A stretch of DNA of 64,000 nucleotides, taken from Ulva prolifera. Lineage: Eukaryota; Chlorophyta; Ulvophyceae; Ulvales; Ulvaceae. The first letter of the stretch is position 1, and each line of letters begins with the position of its first letter. The stretch spans positions 191,213 to 255,212 of the forward strand of contig CM041201.1 in the NCBI GenBank assembly GCA_023078555.1, read 5' to 3'. The notes under the pieces are model-generated. The model was given only the letters and a program-made list of their open reading frames with translations. It was not told the DNA's origin and did not search any database. Position numbers and translations under genes: made by a program. Of this stretch, positions 32,971 to 51,100 are shown in pieces.

Positions 32971-35900
32971 TCCAGCAGCCCCGTGCTGTGTGCTGCGTGC
33001 TGGGGGACACGCCGCATGCCGGCGCTGCACTGCCCCCCGAGTCACTCGCCGCATATCCGCCGGTCGTGGGACTGGTCGATGATGTGGGGCATAGAGGGAG
33101 CTGGAGGGAGCGGATGCATGCATGCACTGACGACGGCGTGCGGCGCGCGCCGGAGCGCCGGAAGCGGCGGGATACTCGCAGTGACCTGGTGGAACTCTTG
33201 TGTCCTGGGTTCAGCTGAATGGCTCCCCAGCGCAGGGTTCTCTAGGCGGGGGTGCTTGCGCGTGGCGGATGTGTGTGGATAGGATGCGGCGTTAGGGTTA
33301 AGGCAGTCTGACATGCCTGAGGTAGGCCACAGCAGGGGGGGCGGTTCAGGGTGGAATGCGCGACATTGCCCTTCGCTCTGAGGGGTGGCGGTCGGGACTT
33401 CATGGGTGAATAGATTTGATCCCACGTAGATTTGGATTTATGGCGTGAGGGTGTTTCTGTGAGTAGCTCCTGCTTGCAACTCGAGCTGCGAGGCCGTGTG
33501 CCACCGTCCCCTTGCTATGACAAGGCAGCAGGATGTGCTGGCTTCGACTCTGTGTGGGTGTCACAGTGAACGCCACAGCGCTGGTGGCATGCGCTGTCAG
33601 CGCTGTTACAGCACCAGCGTCTCGACCCACGATCCAGAGTTAACTGTCAGCCACCAAGTGCACACCTGTGTGCAGACATCCAAACCAGGGGCTGCTAGCG
33701 GCCGTATCGCTGGCTTGCCAGATTGGGTGTGCTGGTGGGGCTGTGTTTGTCAAAGACTCATCAAGCATTCGTTGGGTGTGTGTGTGTTGTATGTTACAAG
33801 GGGAAAAGCCGGAGGGGCCAGTAGCGCCGCCAGGACCACGAGGGAGAGCACAAACAACGCAACGCACACGCAACAGGAGAGCAACAGCCAACGTCACGGC
33901 ACAACAAGCACCCACACACTCCCACACACTCGTTGGGTGTGTATAGGCCATTGCAGCAGACATGGCTCGCAATGCAGCGCCTCAGTCAGCGCCGCATCAT
34001 GGCGTTCCTGTGCTTGGTGTGTCCTCCTGGGAATATGGACCTCGAGTGTGTGAGGTTCCTGAAAGGAGCGCTGAGCTCCGGCAACCTTCAGGCAACGGCG
34101 TGTCCCTAGTGCGGTGTGTGGTGGCCATGGTGCATCAGCTCCCCTGCACTACCTGCTTCACAACCCCAATATTATCACGTATCACGATATCACGTTGTGT
34201 GCGCGAGCATCCGGCTGCACGTGGTTGTTTACATGATGCCGCTACTGCGTGGGCCAAAGGTTCGCTGGGCATAAGCACTTGCACCCACGATGCCAGCAGC
34301 GCATGCTATCTCTGCACCTGCCTCTCTGGCTGCAAATGACAAATTTGTCCATGGGATACGCACGAGCCGCCTTGGGCTGCGGGGTACGTCGACGGATCCG
34401 GCACGTGCAGGACGTCCTGCATGCAGCACCACGTAGTGCCGTACACGATAGCTACAGCGCCTGTATACATACGTGTGTGGCACGGACGGAGTAACCCGCC
34501 CGGCAGCACGCACTGAGCACTGCAGTGTCTGTGTTCGCATAGCGCAATGACGTGGCAGTGACATGACAGCCAGCGGGACCTTGGAATCTGCTTCTATGCC
34601 GAAGAATATAGACTGCACGAATACGGATATCTGATACGACTGACACGGGCTGTTAGACAATATACTACTTGCGGTTCACAAACACGCACGCCGCGCATGG
34701 AGGTGTTCAGCGCACACGCCCTACATCGAGGCTTTCTCGGATAGTGAAGTGTCCACGTGCACCACGATGCGCATTCGCATACGAGACTCGAGAGAGCTTG
34801 GCTCGCATCAAATATGCCTGTGCGTATACGTGTGCATGCGCGCAGGCAATTGCGCCACAGTATCCTGAAGAATCGCTGCCAGTGGTGAGAGATATCGCAG
34901 TCGATGATTCTAGCCGTGCACACTATCATCTGGAACCAGATGCGCAGCTCCTGCCACGTGACGAAAAGCCTCCGTTGGTGTGACTCATCGCGGGGCTGCC
35001 AGCCAGTCTGCGGGTTACAGCGTCGTCCACGGCCGCGGCGTAATCTCTATGGGCATACGCCCAAGCGGGTATCTCCATCCGGAGATACACCCACACTTGG
35101 CCCTGGCGCTTAACAGGCGAAGCTTGCAAACACAGAACCTGTCTCATAAATCAAATTTTTGGTCTACGGAGATGCGGGTGGCGCATGTGTGCTGCAGATG
35201 GTCCGAGGCTAGTGTTGGTACCTGGTGGTTGACCTCCTCCTGTCATTGCTGGTGCTGCGTGACACGTGCCCCTCATGCTCGGGTGTCATCGTTCTGAAGC
35301 GATCGGCACTGGAGCTGCAACGACGTCGCTGCCGTGCTGCCTGCACGAACTATTATACATATCCCAGACTTTTCGATCGGCATGCTACAGTCTGTCTCAC
35401 CTGCCCCATTGCCACCTGCTGCCCATCTCTCTCGCTAGACATCCAGCACATCACAGCCGCACATACCACGCAGACAGACACGGCCCTGTTCCTGAGAAAG
35501 GTGACAGCGGTCGTAGTCCCATCGAGCGGGGACAGGTAAAGGTGAGCTGCTCCCCATGCGCTGTTCCTGCGAAGGCGTGTACATAGTTGACGTAACGGGT
35601 TCGTGGGAGACGGCACAGCCCACACAACACAGATGTACCCGGAAGAAAGCTGCGTAAAGCAATGTCACTGCCTGATTTGCGTATGTTGCCGCCTGCTCAT
35701 GTACTGTCCGCTGAGAAACCTGCTGCCTGCGATGCCCTCGCGCCAGCTGGGGACCAGCTCATGTCTGGGCATCTGAATGGGCAAATGGTTTCAGAAAACA
35801 GACCAGTGTCCTACAGTGTCTCCTTGTAGCTGCCTCAGATGCTGCAATGCCATGCTCGTGGGGGACGTCGTCGCAGCCATGTTCCTTATGCTTGCCCCGG

Positions 35901-36537
35901 TGAATATGCGGTCAGCAGCCGAATAGCGCTCGCCAGTTGCATCACTAGTATCGAACATTGCAGGTTGCACGTTAATGAAGTATTAGATATAAATATCGTA
36001 TATCTGCGTCGCGGGGACCTTTCCCGATCAATTAGGTCGCAACAATTCGAACCCGCAAGCAACCCACCTATTGGTGACAGTACCGCCGACGATCCTCCAC
36101 CTCTGCGTGCAGTGCACGCAGCTCAACCTGCAAAAGGTGTTTCGATTTGTAGATCTTCTTGAAAATTTACGCATCGCTTCGGCGTTCGATTTGGGTGCTG
36201 CTCGCACGAACTGTACATGCCATTCCAGCCAGACTGCCTAGTGCATGATCTGAGGTGATCGCAAGTACAGCGCGGCTACAGAATACTGCCTGTATTTGCG
36301 AGGCCATCAACGCAATTAGTGGTATGCCTGGTGCACCGCCGCGCAGTTGACAGCAAGAAGCAAGCCTAGGTCACAATGCACCTGCCCAGCCGAGTCTTGT
36401 GCATGATGTTGAATGTCGGAGCCCGGTACCGATAGTTTTCCTCGTGCCTACATGACACACAAGGCTCTCAATCTGCAGAGCTTCTGATTCCTGAGCTGCC
36501 CAGCAACCTGCCCATAGCTGGTGCACGTCCGCTGGTG
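32971..36537. other. Intergenic region before the permease pair
   Basis: No supported gene. It holds one family A repeat near 33790. The last few hundred bases upstream of 36538 should include the promoter of the first permease, but no TATA-like element stands out. Confidence 0.45.
33785..33905 (-). repeat. Dispersed repeat family A, copy
   Basis: The reverse complement reads TTGTTTGTGCTCTCC, then a GGCGGCGCTACTGGCCCCTC core and TTTTCCCCTTGTAACA, in the family order. Confidence 0.55.
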
Positions 36538-42474
<5,937 letters not shown>

Positions 42475-45117
42475 GCACGCACGCACGAGCGCACTCGTTC
42501 GTGCGCCCTACTGATCGGTGATGCGAGCGAGCGGCTCGGCAGAAGCGAGGAGTCTCATTTCCGTCGGCCGCACGGAGGGGTGTGATGCGTCCGAGGGGAC
42601 GCCTCTGGCCACTCCAGGTCCCCGCCAGCTCCACCTGTGCCCATGTGCCTGACGTCTGCTGACCTCTACAGCCACAGGCGGGTAGCAGGACAGCCGATGC
42701 CGCTGGGAACAGGACACGCGGTCTCCAGGGGGCAGCCAGTCTGGCGACCGTGCAAGGATCGGGCCTGGCGCATGCTGGTCCTTCACAGGCGGGGTAGCAT
42801 GCGTGACACAGTAGCAGCACCGAAAGCCTGCCGGGGCGCGGTGGGCCGTGTCCTTGTTGTCAGGGCGAGGGCGAGACCATTGTGCGGCGTCGCTCTTCAT
42901 ACATAGAGGTGAATGCGGGGGGGAGGATCGTGTTCAGCCAGGTACACAACTGCCGGGAGGGGGGGGGGATCGTTCTACAGTCTACGCCTGCTGGCTTGCG
43001 CTCCTTGCTGCACGGTGCAGCTGAGAACTGCACAGCGGCTTCCATGAGTTCATAGGTTGTCTTGCGCTAGGGTAGGCTTTTACATAGGTTTAGGATGAGA
43101 GCGTGGGGTGCTGCGGCGCTGCCCGGGGCTGCCATCTCTTGCACGCGGCGAAAACCGCTCGACGATGCGGGAGACTGGAGTGCAGGGATTAGCATCGCCG
43201 ATTGTGCGTCGGGTTTGCAAGAATGTCATGCGGCCTGGTGATGTCCGGAGCGATTGTACAATTTCACAAAGCTGCGCTGTGAATGATGAAGGCCACGTTC
43301 TGCTAGAGTTCTGTTTACGTTCACACATGTTTGCGATTTTGACAGAAGTTCGAGTGGGTCTCCCATTCAACCTGCTCACACGGTGTTGGACATGGCCAGC
43401 GAAGCCATGCGGTATGGTTGCTACAAGTGAAGACAATATGGAGAGTCTCCCTCACTGATTCATGCAGTTTCAAGACCTGAGCATGAGATTTTCTTCCAGT
43501 GGACAGTGTCGAACGCTGTACCCTTGGTCGATTGCTGGTGCCTGCTCTTTCGTGTTGATCAGGTCCTACCGTGACACAACCCAAAGTATCCAGTAAATCG
43601 CAAACTGTCGATACATGGCGTTCAGACGAACGGTACCAGCTTGACAGGATGTAAAGATCAGTGCGTACAGTGCTCGATTGAGACACCAGCACACCTTGCT
43701 GACGTGGGAAATACCTCACCACCTCGATGTCATCTCAAGGATGGTTCACATACCTACGGTGAGGTATTCCGTTTGAAGATCGGCTTGTTGGAAGTTAGTC
43801 AAATAGCTGGTAACAGGCTGGGTAATGCATGCTTCACATTCTACCGCTCTGCGCAGCAGCATTCAAACAGGACTTCCAGAACTAGACACACCACGTGGCA
43901 GCCAGTCTCTAGTAGCATCTGATCCTTGTTAGATAGCACGCAGCCTGACCATATATCGCTGCATGTACACGAGGGAAGACCACTGTGGGCCTGTCCCCAG
44001 GTACAATCCTGCAGAGTTTCATTGCCAGTATGATGAGGCCACTTGAAAGGAAGGGAAATGAACGCCACAGATTCTATAGTAAGTTCAGAGGCGTAGTGCT
44101 CGTTCCGTAGTACCACCCTTTGCCTGTGTGTATCTCCGTGTCAACAATTTTTCTGTAGCACATCTTGCAGCAGGTCAGGACTAAAGTCTTCAACATGTGC
44201 GATGACTCTGCTGCGCTGCCAGCTCAAGTAATATTTGATCAACTCAGTTCTCATGCATGTTCCACTGTTTGGGCATGTCCGGTTCAGCCGTGTCATCTGC
44301 CCATGTCACCTTCCGTCCCGTTGGGCATTGATGAACAATGACCTGGTCGTACGAATTTTGCACGGCCCTGCAAGCGGAAGTGAGAAGAGCGATCAAATGA
44401 CGTGGCTGCGGAGGTGGGGCAAGTGCATTGCAATGCCTCATTTTGCTTCCTCGTCCCTCGTCCCTCGCCCCTCGTCCCGGTGGTATGTGACGTCTTCTCC
44501 CAGCCAGGGCCATGCATCACCGTTGCAGAAGCTGTCACTGCGCAGGGCGCGGGTGCAGCAGAATGGGTGGAATTTTGTGATGAAGCCTGCGTACGTTGTC
44601 GCTTGTAGGTTCTCTAAACGAGGCCTCCAGCGTTAAGCGACCAGTCCAGCATTGCATGACACCGACTGTACCTGAGCAAGTCCATCGACCAAACTTCAAC
44701 CTCCCACGTCTGCAGGCTCTAGTCTACACTACATCATCTTGTGACGCACCACGGGCTGCCTGCTTCCCGTGTCGCGCAACTTCGACTGAGCTCGTGAGCA
44801 GATCTCAGGCACCCTTGCGGGGACAGCAGTCAGCGCAGGTTCGTCGTAGATTCGCATGTTGCTCAAACTGAATCCATCGATCATCTAGCATGTTGATTGC
44901 CTCGCGCTACTACCGTGCTTGCATCATTTGCTGCACCTCTTTGCTACATGCTGTCGCAGACTGCTGCCTGGTCTACGGCTCAAGCCTGGCTTACTGTAGC
45001 AGACGCAGGGGTCAATGTCATATCATTAATTCTTTCAAACAGGATGCCATGCTGCTTTAGTTCAGTTTGTTCAGCCAGTACACGGTGTAGCGTAGCCAAC
45101 ACTGCATCGTGGACACA
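42475..45117. other. Spacer between the tandem permease genes
   Basis: This 2.6 kb should contain the 3' UTR of copy 1 and the promoter of copy 2. No additional gene, pseudogene fragment of the permease or named repeat was recognised. Confidence 0.5.
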
Positions 45118-48100
45118 ATGATTCGCTTGCTTGCAGATATTCATTCTCCAACGCCATTGCCCACCAAAATGGGTAACGCATCGCACACAGGCTGTATGAG
45201 CCGGTTTAGCAACGCCATCAATGGTTCATTTGAGAAAGTATTTGACCAGCTGGGCCGCCTGATCGCCAGGAAACCTATCATTGTCATGATCAGTTCTGCG
45301 GTCTTGTTCGCTCTCATCTCGTCTGGTGTCACAAGGCTCCAGAACGAAACAAGGTAAGCAACCACGAGCGTGCATACGAGCGCTTGGAACGTCGTAAAAA
45401 ATGCACAGGTTGTTCTGTTGCCGCTGTGATTGGTCAGGATCCCAGCAATAGGACACAGCTTCCAGGACCCAATGACTCCTGCCTGGCTCTTTTTGCCCAC
45501 CTCGTGCTGCGTGGCCTGTTTGCGGCAACACAATCGTGCAAGCCCACGCAAAACTCACACCAGGATTGGCTCTGCAATAAACTGCACACTGAATCCATCC
45601 ACATGGCATAGTGACTGTAGCGCTTCGAGTGGGGGTCCTCATGTACAGGGGACAGAAGCTTTGGATCCCGTCTGGAACAGAGTCCGCCAAAAACAGCGAC
45701 TTCGTGACCCAGAACTTTGCATCCACTGCACGAACCCAGATTGTGTACATCACACGTAATGATGGCGGCAATGTCCTGACTCCCGCCTCTCTCAGCCGAG
45801 CTCTGTTCATCCACAACCGCATCGTGGCAGCTTCTTGGCCGAACCTCAGACCAGATGGCACCCCAGAGCTCCCTGAAGTCCCACAGCCACTGGAATTCAC
45901 AGACGTTTGCCTCAGCACCAACGCGACTGAGGGCGTCCCAAGTGGCGATCCAACTGGCTGCACCATGAGCAGTATCCTGGCAGTGTTCTCATATGACTTG
46001 AGTCGCTGGGGATCAGATGCGGTGATGCTGGACACGATCAACACGCCAGCGCTATGGGATGCTGACCTGGCTGGTCGTGGTTTCATACTGGACGCAGTGC
46101 TGGGCGGCGTGGTGCGGGACGAGGGCGGCGCTGTGGAGTCTGCGACCACGCTGGCCATGTTCTACATGCTTGCTGGCAATGAGACTCTCATCGAGCAGCA
46201 GCTCGAGGATGCTCCCGCCAAGATGTGGGAGCAAGAGTTTCTTGACATCCTGGAAGTGTGCACCTGGAAACCTGCTGCTTCCGCCCTCCAGGCAGTTTCA
46301 CGCAGCCCCGGAATGCATGCCTGGACTGCGCACGGAAGCTTGGAACTGCCGCCTTATTCAGCATCGCTCACAGGCCCATGCTTGCAGAATTCTATGTATG
46401 CATGAGGCTAGGAATTGAGCTCAACAGGGATGTTGTCTCTGGCATGTTTGGCAGCTACGACAACATGTACTGGTCGGCAAGATACATACTTCAGTGTGTC
46501 ACCCCTTGGGGTGCGGAGGCCATATGGGCCTCGTGTGACGCGCCACATGTCATCTCTTACACTGTCCAATGGGTTGCGGACGGTGCAAAAGCAACTGCCT
46601 CCATTGCCTCCTGAGTCAGGAGGTCAAGGGTTCGATTCTGCGTGCGCTATGGGGAATCAAAACAGCGTTAAGCAACATTTGCACGCGTGACCGCCTCGCT
46701 TAGCACAGGAGGAGGCCCTGTGAGTTACGTATGGTTGTCTAAGGGGGATTTCCAGGTGGTTCGCGCCTTCGGCATGTGGTTCCGTTCATTCAGAGCTGTC
46801 AAAGTCCTCGTAGGATACGACTCAGTGAATTCAGATTGACTTACTACTTTGCCGTCCACACCCTCACGTCCGTGAGCGGCCGATCGCTCATCACTCTGTG
46901 CTCGGCGCACAGGTTGGACACTGCTCTCAGATGCCACACAGTGTGTGAGTGTATGCATGTGTGGGCAGGAGGAGGACGGAGCGGACGGCGTGCACGCTGT
47001 CGCCCGCTTCGCGACGCGCTCCTTCGAGGACGAGTTCGGCAGCACCATCGAGGGCGACCTGCGGCTGCTGCAGGCCGCCATCATCGGCATCCTGCTCTAC
47101 ACCTACATCGCGATCTCGGACTGCCGCAACGGCCTCGTCGGCTCCCGCTTCGTCCTCACCATGGGAGGTGTGTGGCCCTGCTTGACCACCGTGCAGGCTG
47201 TCCTCGGCGGGCCTGCACTGAAAGAGCGAGTGGCTGGAGTAATGGCTGCTGAGGAGCCGTGATGTCGTGTGATCTTTTAAATTGTGGTGATGAGACGGGC
47301 TTACGGTGGCGGGAGCTCCCGCCACCGTCTAGAGGCAGGAGAACCAAGGGTATTCGGTTGCGTGCTGTAAACAGAGTTCGTCTGGACCGAGATGCATGGG
47401 CGCAGTGTAGCAACTCACACAGTGTAGCAATGCATGCTCCCGCAGGACCTCGAGGCCTCCGCGCCGCCAGCGCTCGGTGGCTGTCGAGTTGTAGGGCTGC
47501 TCTGGAGCTGGCCGCCAGAGCAACTGCTGTCATATGCATGCATGGGCAGACTCGAGACCAGTGCCCAGTGCTGTCCGCACGATATGGCCGGTGACACAAC
47601 TGCGTAGCTGAGGGGGTGTTGTATGCTGACATGCGAACACTCGCGGCAGGATCGCCATGGGCGGCCGTCGGGCCTGGTGGAAATGTTGTGCTTTGAGGCC
47701 ATGTGCCTGTGGGCGGTCAAGTGTCTACATGCACAGGAGGTCGTGGGTTTGATTCTGCGTGCGCTATGGGGAATCGCAACGGCCGTGCGTGACCACCTCG
47801 CTCAGCACAGAAGGAGGCCCTGCGGGTTGCGTACGGTCGTCTGAGGGGGGTTTCCAGGTGGTTTACCCCTTCGGCACATGTGGTCCTGTTCATTCGGAGT
47901 TGTCAATGTCCTTTCAGGATGCGGCTCAGAAAATTTAAGTTTACTTATAAAGTATACTTTACATGCTTGCAGGGCTCGCCAACATTGGCCTGGCCGTGGC
48001 TGCCGCATACGGACTGGGAGGGTACCTGGGCCTCCTGTTCACTCCCCTCATGTGCGTCACATCTCGGTCGAGCATGCTGAACCTTCTGTTTGCGACTGGT

Positions 48101-51100
48101 CTGCTGAGCACAGCTGCTCCTTGTGTGGTGCACTGCCGCCCCAATCACAATCTATCTGTGAGAGACAGTGCTTGCCAATTACAATCTATCTGTGAGAGAC
48201 AGTGCTTGCCAATTACAATCTACCTGTGAGAGACAGTGCTTGCCAGTGGGGCAGTAGCTACTGGCTCCATGCCGTTCCTGCATCGGCTGCACTCGCTGAC
48301 GACCACACAGTCATGGAACTGACTTGGCGTGCTGCTACGCAGGTCAATTTTGCCATTCATCATGATCGGTGTTGGCGTGGATGGCATGTTTGTGCTGCAA
48401 GAGTCCCTTGACCAAACGAGTCCCGATGAGGTGTGCCGCAGCCGCAGTACCATGCCACCTGGCTTGTACTGTAGCTGGACTGCCATATCACATCACCCTT
48501 GTAGCACGTCCTCTTGTTGTAACGCGGAATAGGCTGCTTTATGCTCCTACCGCTGTGCAGCCTCACATTCAGGCTCAGGTTGGAAGGACACACTGCCGGT
48601 TCTGAGAGAGGCAGCGGCCTGCATCAGGTTGGCTTGGGACTGCTTCATATGAAGCGAGATCGTATACTGCGCTTGCGCCGATGTGTTGTCAGGACCAGGC
48701 ATATGCATGTTGTTGTGAACTGAATGGGCCCACACAGGAGTGTACACGTGGTGCAGCGCCAGCTGGCAGGGCAAGGTGCAATGCGGCCTAAGCGAGTCCT
48801 TAAGCCATCCCCCAGCAGTAATGGTGAACTCAATGCATGCAGAGCATGGAGGACCGGATGGGCTACGCCCTGCGCCATGCTGGCACCAGCGTCGCAATCG
48901 CATCGATCACCAACTTCGGGGTACGCTCCTCCTCTGCACACAGGCCGAGGCACATGGACCACTCAGCCTCATGAGACATGATCCGCAGGTCTCATAGGAC
49001 AATCTGAGACTAATTATGTGTCTCTCCCTGTGTCTTTGCAACGCTTGCCGCTAACACATTTCTCATCGACAGCACAGATGCTGACGAGTGTCCCTGAAGA
49101 CACAAGTGGCCACATGCACTGCAGTTGCCACATTGCTGATCATGTCCCAGATCTGGACGTCCCGGGGTCGACAGTTTTTGGCAGCCGTGGTGGTTGTGCA
49201 GGCATTCATGATCGGCTCCAACACGTCACTCCCAGCTCTGGCGTCGTTCTCCATCTACGCCGCCATTGGCCTCCTCTTCGATCTCATCCTTCAGGTACGT
49301 ATTGGTCTCAATCAACATTCGGCAGAATTCTGCAGCATGACAGCCACTGTCACATATCCTGCATATACAACGTTGCATGTCTGCATACCCTCTGATACTG
49401 TCCTCGCCACATGTTACACCCTCACTGGGGACACCATGCACATGTGAAATACTGCAGTACTTTGGATGTTGCTCGCTCATGACCAACAGACCGATGCTGT
49501 TTGCCGCTGTAATCCGAGCAGAGCAGATCTCCACAGCCGCGCCCAGTGGCTAGGCGTGCTCTGTGCACGTGCGGGCGGACTCGGAAACAGGCAGAAACCA
49601 GCGCTCATGCCTGCACCTCCGCAGGTGACGTTCTTCGCGTCCATCATGTGCCTCGAGGCCCGCCGCCAGGCCGGCCGCCGCGTCGACTGCCTATGCTGCA
49701 TCACCGACAGCCACCCCGCGGACCAGGGCTGCTTCTGCGGCCTGTTCGGCGAGGGCCGGCCGAAGGAGCGCCTCAGCACGCGCGTCATGACGTGGCTCGG
49801 CCGGCAGTACTCCACCCCGCAAGCCCGCGCCGCCATCGTCCTGCTGTGGTTCGGGGTGCTCTCGGCCGGCATCTACGGCACGAGCCGGATGCGCGTGGAC
49901 GCGGACGTGAATGACTTCATCCCGGCGGGCTCGTACCTGAAGGAGTGGATCAAGATCGCGCAGAGCGACTTTGGCTCGACAGGCATTCCCGTGCAGCTGT
50001 ACTGGGTCAGCACGCCGGAGGTGCGCCCCCCCGCCGCCAGCGTCTGGCTGTCTCTGTGTGATGCTGGCTGCAAAGTGGCACTACATTGAAACAAGCCAAT
50101 CGTCATGCTGAGGTTGCGCTCCTGTGCCAACAGTACCGTGTCTGGTGGCCTGGAATTGCTACCTGGGCTGCCCCCGGGTCCCTTGCAGTACAGCACTGCG
50201 AATGTATGCACTTACACAAATTTCCTTAAGGAGAGATGCCGGGCATGGTCCCGGCCCACGGAATCCATTCTCAAACCTACTCACTCATGCATGGCACTGG
50301 GCCAGGCATGAGCTGGCACCACAGCCCGACCGGCAATACCTGCCAGAGATTTACGGCCCATACAGAGCACCATTTCCTTTGCACCCTGTCGGCATATGTA
50401 GTCCCGTTAAGTCGGATTTGTCAATTTCCTCTTCAGGATGCGCCTCAGTAAACTCAGATATACTTGACTTTACTGTGAATCTATTTACAAAGGACAGAGG
50501 CTGGGCATCGAGCCGTTGCTAGGAATTCACATGCAAATTCACTCACTCTATCATGGCACTAGCCCGCGCACGAGCGCGCACCATCGCCCTGCCGGTAATT
50601 CCAGCCAAGGATTGGAGCCCCGCGGAGCACATAAGCATTCCCTTTGCACAAAGCCACACTCAACCGGCGCAGAGCATTGGTCACAAACAAAGCACGGTTC
50701 ACCGTACCACTCCGAGACGCAACCTCCGCCAGCCGATTCAAGTGATCCATGGCAGGCTGTCCCAAGCGCCCATGCGTCTCACGCGACAACGGCAAGAAAC
50801 TGCATGCATCAGGGTATGATAGGCATTGCGTTCTGCACATCCCACACCATCGCAGCACCCCCGTCCTCCCGAGCCGCCCGGCCGCAATACTGCTGGCAGG
50901 TATCGGCACAGGGGTTCACAATCGACTCATCCCCTATGCACAGAGGGTCATCCGGCGGCATGAACATGATGTCCCCCATCTTGTCTCAGGCCAACTTCCG
51001 CAGCACCTCCTCCAGCCCCTCCGCCCGCGCGGCCGCGGCCTGCACCCCAGGCCCTGCGCACCCTGTCCACCTCCGGCCGCCGCCGCCGCAGCCTGCGAAT

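Noticed and set aside
33288..33302. Telomere-like TTAGGGTTA
   Set aside because: Only one and a half units in ordinary intergenic DNA, so no telomeric array.
36035..36060. tRNA-like B box on the minus strand (GGGTTCGAATT)
   Set aside because: No A box, cloverleaf or acceptor stem could be drawn around it.
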